Assembly (NCBI GenBank): GCA_022827045.1
Contig: JAJDTQ010000134.1
Span: forward strand, 9,301-73,300
Reading direction: 5' to 3'
DNA from: Candidatus Binatia bacterium
GTDB lineage: Bacteria > Desulfobacterota_B > Binatia > UBA9968 > JAJDTQ01
Length of the DNA: 64,000 nucleotides
A model generated the notes under the pieces. It did no database searches, was not told the DNA's origin, and saw nothing but the letters and a program-made list of their open reading frames with translations. Below are positions 8,698 to 15,978 of the stretch, one piece after another. Position 1 is the first letter of the stretch; each line of letters begins with the position of its first letter. The translations under genes and the position numbers were made by a program.

Positions 8698-9930
8698 ATT
8701 CAGGATTCCACCGCCACTAACGCGCGGCGTGTCGGCCAAGTCGCCCTGGGCTTTCTCCACATGGGCTTCAACCGCGGCATCCGCGGCACCTACGCGGTGT
8801 TCTATGTCGCCTTTCTCCAGGCTTTCGGATGGTCCCGCGGGGTCACCGCCACCGCCTTGTCCATATCGGTTTTGGCGGAAGGCTTCTCCATGCCGCTGGC
8901 GGGTTCCCTGGTGGACCGCTGGGGATCCCGCAAGACCCTGGTGTTGGGCGGGCTGCTGCTGGCCGCGGGGCTGGCGTTCAGCGGAACGGTCTCGTCACTT
9001 TGGCAGCTCTACCTTTGGGTGGGGGTGGTTACCGCGCTGGGTCTCGGCCTCATGGGCATGGTGCCCCATGTCGCCATCATCGCCCGGCAGTTCAGCAAGC
9101 GCCGGGGCTTGGCCATGGGGCTCGCCTGGTCCGGCGGCGGGCTCGGGATCGCCGCCCTGTTGCCCGTGGCGCAGCTCCTCGTCGACATCTGGGGTTGGCG
9201 GCTGGCCTACGTGGGCATGGGGGCGCTGGCCTTTCTCTTCGTGGTGCTGCCTTCGGGCGTTCTCATGCCCCGTGACAAGCCCTCGCCGCGGAAACGGGCG
9301 GAGCGGCGCGTACCGGTGGAGGGGGAGTGGACGGTCTGGGAGGCGTTGACCAGCACCATGTTCTGGCTGCTCTTCGTGTCGCGGGTGGTGGCCAGCATGG
9401 GCAACCAGATCATCACCAACCACCAGGTGGCTCACGCCGTGGATATCGGTTACACGCCGTTCTTCGCCGCTTCCGTCCTGGGCCTCATGGGGCTGTTCAG
9501 CATCTTCGGCCGGGTCCTCTTCGGTTATCTAACCGACGTGTTGAGCCACCAGATGGTTTACACGCTGGTACAGGCCGTCTCGTCGGTGGGGATCCTGGCT
9601 CTGGTGGCAGCCGACAGCACCGCCTACCCCGTGCTGTTGTATACGTACGCGGCCTGCTACGGGCTCGGCCAGGGGTCCAGGGCGCTGGTGCTCTCCGCCA
9701 TCTCCGCCGACGTTTTCCTGGGCCGTGACTTCGGGGCGATCTACGGGTACTTTACCATGAGCATCGGCATCGGCGGCGCCGTGGGGATATGGCTCGGCGG
9801 CTTCCTGCACGACGTGTTCGGCAACTATACGGTCCCCTTCATGGTCGCTTTCGCCAATTTCATGGTCTCCATACTGATGGTATGGGGCATTCGTTTCCTG
9901 AAAGGCACCCGTGCGCAGGCGTTCAAGTGA
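8698..9930 (+). CDS. MFS transporter (monocarboxylate/OFA-like), probable ATT start
   Basis: Twelve-helix MFS permease, about 410 residues, with motif A-like DRWGSRKTLVLGG after helix 2 and GRVLFGYLTD in the second half. The first ATG (8761) falls inside transmembrane helix 1. The frame stays open upstream only to a TAG at 8689. A strong AGGAGG (8683-8688) stands nine bases before an in-frame ATT at 8698, so I place the start there. The extra N-terminal residues IQDSTATNARRVGQVALGF complete helix 1. Substrate is unknown; a carboxylate is plausible given the preceding oxaloacetate decarboxylase-type gene. Confidence 0.8.
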   Translation: MQDSTATNARRVGQVALGFLHMGFNRGIRGTYAVFYVAFLQAFGWSRGVTATALSISVLAEGFSMPLAGSLVDRWGSRKTLVLGGLLLAAGLAFSGTVSSLWQLYLWVGVVTALGLGLMGMVPHVAIIARQFSKRRGLAMGLAWSGGGLGIAALLPVAQLLVDIWGWRLAYVGMGALAFLFVVLPSGVLMPRDKPSPRKRAERRVPVEGEWTVWEALTSTMFWLLFVSRVVASMGNQIITNHQVAHAVDIGYTPFFAASVLGLMGLFSIFGRVLFGYLTDVLSHQMVYTLVQAVSSVGILALVAADSTAYPVLLYTYAACYGLGQGSRALVLSAISADVFLGRDFGAIYGYFTMSIGIGGAVGIWLGGFLHDVFGNYTVPFMVAFANFMVSILMVWGIRFLKGTRAQAFK

Positions 9931-9973
9931 GCCGGCGTGCAGCGGAAGCCCCGTGTTCCGGCGGTGATCACGT

Positions 9974-10429
9974 ATGTTCTACCGGTTCGAATTCGAGGCG
10001 GAATTCTATCCCACCCTGGAACGGGTGCCGTTCCATGTCAGGATGAAGCTCGACCTCGCCGGGGTCCGGGTCTCGCTGAGCACCTGGCGTGCCTTCAGCC
10101 TGGAGGAGCGTCGGGCGCTGTGTCATCTGCCCGTGGATAACGACGAGGAGAAGGAAGTGTTCGCCGCGTTCCTCGCCGCGCTGGCCAACGCCCGCGCCGG
10201 CGTCGAGGCCGGGCGTTGCCCAGCGCTGGACCCGGATGCGTGGGCCGCCGCTTCGGTGCCCGATCCGGTGACCACGCGAAGCGAGGGGGAGGGCGTGCCC
10301 GTGACGCCCGCCGAGTGGGGCCGCTGGGCGGCGCACGAACGCTACGCCCTCTACAAGACCGCCCTGTCGAAGGATCCCGAGCTTTTTCGACTCGCCCTCC
10401 GGGAGCTGCGCGACAGGCTGTGTTCCTGA
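9974..10429 (+). CDS. Nitrate reductase-associated protein family
   Basis: A 151-residue soluble protein from ATG 9974. The N-terminus FEFEAEFYPTLERVPFHVRMKLD, then LAGVRVSLSTWRAFSLEERRAL, matches the nitrate reductase-associated family (PF09655). In cyanobacteria and proteobacteria that family is named from genomic association with nitrate assimilation and has no proven biochemical function. No nitrate reductase is in this window, although Mo-enzyme genes lie 3 kb downstream. A hairpin with a T-tract (10461-10505) follows it. Confidence 0.75.
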   Translation: MFYRFEFEAEFYPTLERVPFHVRMKLDLAGVRVSLSTWRAFSLEERRALCHLPVDNDEEKEVFAAFLAALANARAGVEAGRCPALDPDAWAAASVPDPVTTRSEGEGVPVTPAEWGRWAAHERYALYKTALSKDPELFRLALRELRDRLCS

Positions 10430-10460
10430 TTCCTGCTCGCCAAGGACAATCCGCGAACCA

Positions 10461-10505
10461 TAACGATATTGAGAAATCGTTCTCATTTTATCGTTATCTT
10501 TTTTT
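10461..10505 (+). terminator. Hairpin with T-tract; probable terminator, Fur-like core
   Basis: TAACGATA (10461-10468) pairs with TATCGTTA (10489-10496). Nested inside is TGAGAA-ATCG-TTCTCA (10470-10485). Seven T residues follow (10499-10505). The layout is that of an intrinsic terminator for the nitrate-reductase-associated gene, though the stem is unusually AT-rich for this genome. The inner dyad also resembles Fur/Irr-type operator half-sites, so a regulatory role ahead of the formamidase gene is a second possibility. Confidence 0.55.
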
Positions 10506-10692
10506 CATTGTATTCATTTTGTCGCCGTGTTAACGTGCGACTTTCTTGAAGGACTTTCTCTGAAAGAGACGGATTAGTGCTTTAGCCTGAAAGGAGGACA
10601 AACAGCCGTTACACAGACTGTTGGATCTGTCACCGGCGAATCTAACCCGTACAGCAGCTTCGACCAAAGACCGTGCCAGGAGGGAACGAACG

Positions 10693-11931
10693 ATGGCCAA
10701 GACGGTATTTCGGGCGGAAATGGACAAATGGCCCGAGGATCAAGCGGTCAAGACCCACAATCGGTGGCATCCCGACATTCCGATAGTGGAACAGTTCAAG
10801 CCCGGCGACGAGTTTCGCGTCGAATGCTACGACTGGACCGGCGGGCAAATCCACAACGACGAGTCAGCCAACGACATCCGCGATGTCGACCTTTCGAAGG
10901 TGCATTACCTGAGTGGCCCGTTCGGTGTCGAAGGGGCCGAGCCCGGAGACCTTCTCGTCGTGGACATCAACGACATCGGCTGGCTCGAGGACTCGCAGTG
11001 GGGCTTTACCGGAATCTTTGCGTTGGAGAACGGCGGCGGCTTTCTCGACAAGCATTTTCCGGAAGCACGGAAGGCCTGCTGGGACTTTTCCGGCATCTAC
11101 ACTACCACCCGCCACATACCCGGCGTACGCTTCCCCGGGCTCATTCATCCCGGGCTCATCGGCACCCTGCCTTCAGCCGATTTGTTGAAGCGGTGGAACG
11201 ACCGGGAATCGGCTCTGTTCAGAACGGATCCGGATCGCGTGCCGCCGTTGTGCACGTTGCCGGACGGGCTCGCCGGGACCACGACGGCACTGATGGGGCA
11301 AATGACCGGTGCGGCGGGCCAGGCCGCGGGGCAGGAGGGCGCCCGGACGGTTCCGGGGCGGGAGCACGGGGGCAACTGCGACATCAAGAACCTGTCGCGT
11401 GGCTCGCGCTGCTACTTTCCGGTCTACATGCCGGGCGGCGGGCTGTCGATGGGTGACATCCACTGGTCGCAGGGCGACGGCGAGATCACCTTCTGCGGCG
11501 CCATTGAAATGGCGGGGTGGATCGACATCGGCGTCGATGTCATCAAGGGCGGCGTCGAGAAGTATGGGATCACCAACCCGGTATTCAAGCCGAGCCCGGT
11601 GGAGCCGCACTACTCCGAGTACCTGATCTTCGAAGGGGTATGCGTTGACGAGCATGACGGGTCGCAGAAGTACCTGGACGCGACGGTTGCGTACCGGCGC
11701 GCCTGCCTGAACGCCATCGAATACCTCAAGAAGTTCGGCTATTCGGGCGAGCAGGCCTACATGATACTGGGCACGGCTCCGGTGGAGGGTCGGGTCAGTG
11801 GAATCGTCGATATCCCGAATGCCTGTTGCACGCTTGCCGTTCCAACGGAGATCTTCGATTTCGATATCCGGCCGAGTGCTTCGGGACCGACGGTCCAGGT
11901 CAGCGGCGTGGACGTTACATCCTGCAGTTGA
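10693..11931 (+). CDS. fmdA: Formamidase / acetamidase family (FmdA-like)
   Basis: A 412-residue cytoplasmic amidase. The ATG at 10693 is preceded by AGGAGGGAA; an in-frame TTG at 10621 is rejected. The N-terminus FRAEMDKWPEDQ and HNRWHPDIP, then the middle segments WDFSGIYTTTRHIPGVRFPGLIHPG and GREHGGNCDIKNLSRGS, are characteristic of formamidases (PF03069). They hydrolyse formamide to formate and ammonia. Downstream lie an amide channel and an FmdB zinc-ribbon protein, the standard formamidase set. The formate produced could feed the formate dehydrogenase operon that starts 1.3 kb downstream. Confidence 0.92.
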   Translation: MAKTVFRAEMDKWPEDQAVKTHNRWHPDIPIVEQFKPGDEFRVECYDWTGGQIHNDESANDIRDVDLSKVHYLSGPFGVEGAEPGDLLVVDINDIGWLEDSQWGFTGIFALENGGGFLDKHFPEARKACWDFSGIYTTTRHIPGVRFPGLIHPGLIGTLPSADLLKRWNDRESALFRTDPDRVPPLCTLPDGLAGTTTALMGQMTGAAGQAAGQEGARTVPGREHGGNCDIKNLSRGSRCYFPVYMPGGGLSMGDIHWSQGDGEITFCGAIEMAGWIDIGVDVIKGGVEKYGITNPVFKPSPVEPHYSEYLIFEGVCVDEHDGSQKYLDATVAYRRACLNAIEYLKKFGYSGEQAYMILGTAPVEGRVSGIVDIPNACCTLAVPTEIFDFDIRPSASGPTVQVSGVDVTSCS

Positions 11932-12094
11932 TGGCAGAGATGGCGGAGAGGGGGTGGCATTCGCCTCGTCTCCGCCTTGTCATCTCATTACCTGGATGAC
12001 CGACGGTGAGCGCCGGCTCGGTGTTTGCACCGTTGAGCGGGTGTTCCCCAAACCAGCCGAACTGCGAACATGTGACACTCGGAGGGCTTGAACA

Positions 12095-12610
12095 ATGCTC
12101 TTGGGACTTGCACTGTTGTATGTCGGATCCGTTCTTTTCCTGAACGGCATCTGGCTGATGGGCCGCATCGGTGATCGGGAGATCGCCATCATCAATATCT
12201 TTGTCGGCGGTCTCACGGCGCTGGTTTCGGCGTTTCTGGCCTTCGGGCCGAATGCGGACGCCACGTCGATCAAGGCCGCGGCGCTGACGCTTCTCTTCAC
12301 CTTCACTTACCTGTGGGTGGCCTACAATAGATTCCACGATGTCGATGGCCGTGGGCTGGGCTGGTACAGCCTCTTCGTTGCCATCACGGTGGTTCCGGTC
12401 GCGTTGGATACCCTGATCAATGCCACCACGCTGTGGGGGTACTGGTTCGGGCTATGCTGGGCGGCGTGGGCCGTATTGTGGTTCATGTTCTTCCTGCTGC
12501 TCGCGATGCAGAAGCCGATCGCCAAGGTGACCGGTGCCGTAACCTCGATACAGGGCATCTTGACCGGCTGGCTGCCGGGTTATCTGTTGCTGGAAGGGAT
12601 TCTGGCATAG
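12095..12610 (+). CDS. AmiS/UreI family amide or urea channel
   Basis: A 171-residue integral membrane protein with six predicted helices and GGAGGG at 12081-12086. The N-terminus LGLALLYVGSVLFLNGIWLMG and the motifs YNRFHDVDGRGLGWYSLF and WAAWAVLWFMFFL are typical of the AmiS/UreI family (PF02293), proton-gated urea or short-chain amide channels of the inner membrane. Its place between formamidase and FmdB genes indicates formamide or acetamide uptake. Confidence 0.92.
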   Translation: MLLGLALLYVGSVLFLNGIWLMGRIGDREIAIINIFVGGLTALVSAFLAFGPNADATSIKAAALTLLFTFTYLWVAYNRFHDVDGRGLGWYSLFVAITVVPVALDTLINATTLWGYWFGLCWAAWAVLWFMFFLLLAMQKPIAKVTGAVTSIQGILTGWLPGYLLLEGILA

Positions 12611-12688
12611 AATGACGGACGCCGTTCGTCCCTCTTGGGGGCGGACGGCATCCCGCCACCCCGCGGTAGCGGCGGAAAGGACAACGCC

Positions 12689-12970
12689 ATGCCGTTATAT
12701 GACTACAACTGCGAGGAGTGCGGCCCATTCACCGAATTTCGCAGCATGAGCCGATCGTCGGACCCGATGCCTTGCCCGACCTGCGGGAATGCAGCCGAGC
12801 GCACCCTCACGGCACCGTTCATCGCCGACATGGATCCAAACAACCGGGTTGCGCATCAGCAGAACGAAAAAAGCGCACATGAACCCAAGGTAGTGTCGGG
12901 AAAGCCACTTGGTCACAGCCACGGTCGTGGCCACCGGCAGGCGCGGCGCCCGTGGGTGATTGGACACTGA
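12689..12970 (+). CDS. fmdB: FmdB-type zinc ribbon protein
   Basis: A 93-residue protein; ATG 12689 is preceded by GGAAAGGA. MPLYDYNCEECGPF, then MPCPTCGNAAERTLTAPFIADM, is the FmdB zinc ribbon with two CxxC pairs. The His-rich tail (HSHGRGHRQ) is extra. FmdB proteins are proposed regulators of formamidase expression, and here it closes the formamidase cluster. The final residues have no recognised domain. Confidence 0.88.
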   Translation: MPLYDYNCEECGPFTEFRSMSRSSDPMPCPTCGNAAERTLTAPFIADMDPNNRVAHQQNEKSAHEPKVVSGKPLGHSHGRGHRQARRPWVIGH

Positions 12971-13001
12971 CACCCGATCGCGATCCGGCGCAAACGCCGA
13001 A

Positions 13002-13252
13002 ATGAACTATCTGTGGATTGCGCTCGGCAGCGCCATCGACGGTTTGCCTGATCGCCGTCCGGCTCGGCTACCTTGCCGGAGCCGGCCTCAACCAGGTCCG
13101 GGCAGGTTGAGCTTCAACGGATTGCACCTCCTCCTTCCGGCTTCACGTGCCGTTGAACACTTTCCTTCTTGTGATCGTGCAAACGCTGTGGAATCATTCA
13201 GGCAAGGGCCACTGGGCAGGAAGCCCGGGCGCGCAAACAGGCGAAATCACGC
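13002..13252 (+). other. Gap with a possible decayed small membrane-protein gene
   Basis: Between fmdB and the MobA-MoaD gene about 280 bases hold no convincing intact gene. An ATG at 13002 opens MNYLWIALGSAI, which looks like the first helix of a CrcB-type fluoride channel or similar small membrane protein. The sequence then becomes Arg/Pro-rich, as if frameshifted, and another frame resumes hydrophobic sequence (PLNTFLLVIVQTLW) near 13150-13195. I cannot show homology; it may be a remnant or chance. Confidence 0.2.
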
Positions 13253-14155
13253 ATGATCGATGAAGCGGACAAGGTCGGTTCGACCATCATTCTGGCCGGT
13301 GGAAAGAGTAGCCGCATGGGCAGGCCCAAGGCCATGCTACCGTTCGGTGGAGAGCCGCTGATCGTGCACGTGGTGCGCCGGCTGGGGCTTCTCTTTCCGG
13401 ACGTGGTGGTGGTGGCGGCGCCGGCCCAGGAGCTGCCGGAACTGCCGGTCACGCTTGTGCGCGACGACGTGGCGTACCAGGGTCCGGTGGGCGGCATTGC
13501 CTACGGGCTCAGGGCATGCGGCAGCGCCGCCGCGTTCGTGACGTCGTGCGACGTGCCGTTTCTCTCCCTTCCCCTGGTCTCCCACCTGACGTCACGGCTC
13601 CCGGGTCACGACGTGGTGGTGCCGTATTGGGAAGGGCGCCCGCAACCGCTGCACGCGGTGTACCGGCGTTCGGTGCTGCCCTTGCTGGAGGGGCAACTGG
13701 AGCGTGGCGAACTGCGTCCGGTCTTCCTCTACGACAAGGTTCCCACCCTGAAGGTGGAGGAGGACGAGATCCGTACCGCCGATCCCGACGGGTCGAGCTT
13801 CTTCAACATGAACGCCCCGGAAGATTACGCCGCCGCCCTTGCGCGCTGGGAGCGGACGGCCATGGACGCGGTGCCTGACCGCTGCGAGGTGGAGCTTCTG
13901 GGCGTGGCCCGGCTGCGGGCACGCACAAGTCGTGTCTCGCTCGACTTGCCGCGGTCGGCCACGCTGGCGCAGGTGCTGTCCGCGCTGGCCCTCGAGCTTC
14001 CGGCGTTGGTGGGCCCCGTCATCACCGAAACGAGGGACGGCCTCACCGCCGGCCACGTGTGCAACCTGAACGGGCGGGACTTCGTTCGGGACGCCAGCCG
14101 GCCGGTGGAACCCGGGGACCGGCTCCTCATCATGTCCAGCGATGCCGGAGGATGA
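13253..14155 (+). CDS. MobA-MoaD fusion: Mo cofactor guanylyltransferase with ubiquitin-like tail
   Basis: A 300-residue protein. Residues about 9-200 are a MobA-type nucleotidyltransferase: IILAGGKSSRMGRPKAMLPF, then GPVGGIAYGL, TSCDVPFL and FFNMNAPEDY. It attaches GMP to molybdopterin for the bis-MGD cofactor. Residues about 208-300 look like a MoaD/ThiS beta-grasp domain and end exactly in DAGG, the Gly-Gly tail that becomes a thiocarboxylate in MoaD. The stop overlaps the next start (ATGA). The protein thus heads an operon whose last product, formate dehydrogenase, needs bis-MGD. The fusion of cofactor sulfur carrier and guanylyltransferase is unusual. Confidence 0.85.
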   Translation: MIDEADKVGSTIILAGGKSSRMGRPKAMLPFGGEPLIVHVVRRLGLLFPDVVVVAAPAQELPELPVTLVRDDVAYQGPVGGIAYGLRACGSAAAFVTSCDVPFLSLPLVSHLTSRLPGHDVVVPYWEGRPQPLHAVYRRSVLPLLEGQLERGELRPVFLYDKVPTLKVEEDEIRTADPDGSSFFNMNAPEDYAAALARWERTAMDAVPDRCEVELLGVARLRARTSRVSLDLPRSATLAQVLSALALELPALVGPVITETRDGLTAGHVCNLNGRDFVRDASRPVEPGDRLLIMSSDAGG

Positions 14156-15978
14156 CCGTGCACGGGTTTCACGACAGGTTGCTGCACGTGGATCTGAGCA
14201 CGGGCCGGCACCACTGGCAGAAGACCGGGGAGAGCCGCCTTCGAGCCTTTCTCGGCGGCATCGGCCTTGGCACGAGCCTGCTCTATGACTTCGCGCCGCC
14301 GGGAGTGGAACCCCTGGGGCCGGATAACCCCTTGATTCTCGCCAGCGCGCCGCTGGCGGGCACCGGGCTTACCACCACCGCCAAGTACGCGGTGGTGACG
14401 AAGTCGCCCCTGACCGGCTTCATCGCCGACTCCCTGTCGTCGAGCCACTTCGCGCTGGCGCTCAAGGCGGCGGGCGTTGACGCGATGGTGATAACCGGCC
14501 GGGCCCGGGCCCCGTCCTATCTGTTCGTGGACAGCGACGGGGTGGAGTTGCGGGACGCCCGCCATCTCTGGGGGCGCAGCGCGGCCGGCGCCGAGGCCGC
14601 GATCCGCGCGGAGCTGGGCGGCGAAGCGCGGGTGGCCGCCGTAGGCGCGGCCGGCGAGAACGGCGTGCGTTTCGCAACCATCAGCAACGAAGGCCGGCAC
14701 GCCGGCCGCGGCGGCGTAGGCGCGGTCATGGGTTCCAAGAACCTCAAGGCCGTGGCCCTTTCCGGCGGCGCGCGGGTTTCGGTGGCGGACCCCGAGGGGG
14801 TGGCCGCCGCGGCCGACGCCCTGAGGCGGCGCAGCCTGGGCGAGCACACCGCCAAGTACCGGGAGATCGGCACGGTGGCCAACCTGGCGGCGTTCGACCG
14901 CCTCGGGGCTCTCCCCACCCGCAACTTCCAGCAGCCGACCTTCGCGGCGGCCGAAGGACTCAGCGGCGAGAGCCTCACCGAGAACAGCTTCAGCCGCCGC
15001 CACGGCTGCGCTTCCTGCACCATCCGCTGCGAGCGGCTGTTCAAGTCGCTGTCCGGCAACGAGCAGCGCATGGAGTACGAGACCCTGTTCGCGCTGGGGC
15101 CGCTGTGCGGCCTCGAGGACCCCGAAGCGGTGCTGGAGGCCGCGCGGCTCTGCGACGAGCACGGGCTTGACAGCATCAGCACCGGCGGCACGCTGGCCTG
15201 GGCCATGGAGTGTGTCGAGCAGGGGCTTCTGCCGGAGGCCGGCGACCTGCGCTTCGGCTCCGCCGAGGCGGTGCTGGCGGCCATACCGGCCATCGCGGAG
15301 CGCCGGGGCGTCGGCGATCTTCTGGCCGAGGGCTCCCGCCGCGCGGCGTTGGCGTTGGGCCACGGCTCCCTCGACTGGGCCATGCAGGTGAAGGGGCTGG
15401 AGCTGCCGGGATATGAGCCTCGGAGCCTCAAGACTATGGCCCTGGGCCTGGCCGTGAGTCCCCGGGGCGCCTGCCACAACCGCTCCGGCGCCTACGAGGC
15501 GGATTTCTCCGGCGCGGTGGACCGGCTGAGCTCGGAGCCGGGCCGCGGCGCGCTGGTGGCCGCCTCGGAGGACTTCGCCGCGGCGCAGGACTCCCTGATC
15601 GTGTGCAAGTTCCTGCGGCGTTGCTTCGACGATTTCTACGCCGAGGCGGCGGACCTCCTGGCGAAGGTCACGGGCTGGGACTACAGCGCCGACGAGTTGC
15701 GCCGCGCCGCGGAGCGGATCCATACCCTCAAGCGCTGGTTCAACCAGCGAGAGGGCTGGCGCCCGGAGGATGACGGGTTGCCTCGCCGGGTGCTCACCGA
15801 ATCCCTTGCCACGGGCGTGGCCCGGGGCACGCGCCTCACCGCCGAGGAGCTCCAGGCCATGATCCGCGACTACTACGACGCCCGGCGGTGGGACGAGAGC
15901 GGCCGCATCCCCGAAGCCAGGCTGAAGGAGCTGGGCCTGCCGGCGGGCCACGACGGAGCCTGGGCACATGGCCGTTAA
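14152..15978 (+). CDS. Aldehyde:ferredoxin oxidoreductase family protein
   Basis: A 608-residue protein starting at ATG 14152, overlapping the MobA-MoaD stop by four bases. GFHDRLLHVDLSTGR, FLGGIGLG, and NPLILASAPLAGT followed by TAKYAVVTKSPLTG are the AOR N-terminal domain. Fe-S ligands are visible: Cys286, Cys289, Cys293 (CASCTIRC) and a likely fourth, Cys485 (LIVCKF). AOR enzymes are tungsten (or Mo) pterin proteins that oxidise aldehydes to acids with ferredoxin. Coupling to NuoEF- and FdhA-like genes suggests electron transfer to or from NAD or formate. The substrate is not predictable. Confidence 0.9.
   Translation: MTVHGFHDRLLHVDLSTGRHHWQKTGESRLRAFLGGIGLGTSLLYDFAPPGVEPLGPDNPLILASAPLAGTGLTTTAKYAVVTKSPLTGFIADSLSSSHFALALKAAGVDAMVITGRARAPSYLFVDSDGVELRDARHLWGRSAAGAEAAIRAELGGEARVAAVGAAGENGVRFATISNEGRHAGRGGVGAVMGSKNLKAVALSGGARVSVADPEGVAAAADALRRRSLGEHTAKYREIGTVANLAAFDRLGALPTRNFQQPTFAAAEGLSGESLTENSFSRRHGCASCTIRCERLFKSLSGNEQRMEYETLFALGPLCGLEDPEAVLEAARLCDEHGLDSISTGGTLAWAMECVEQGLLPEAGDLRFGSAEAVLAAIPAIAERRGVGDLLAEGSRRAALALGHGSLDWAMQVKGLELPGYEPRSLKTMALGLAVSPRGACHNRSGAYEADFSGAVDRLSSEPGRGALVAASEDFAAAQDSLIVCKFLRRCFDDFYAEAADLLAKVTGWDYSADELRRAAERIHTLKRWFNQREGWRPEDDGLPRRVLTESLATGVARGTRLTAEELQAMIRDYYDARRWDESGRIPEARLKELGLPAGHDGAWAHGR

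Noticed and set aside
10621..10692. TTG start extending formamidase by 24 residues
   Set aside because: The AAAGGAGG near 10590 is too far away, while ATG 10693 has its own AGGAGGGAA and matches the usual formamidase N-terminus.
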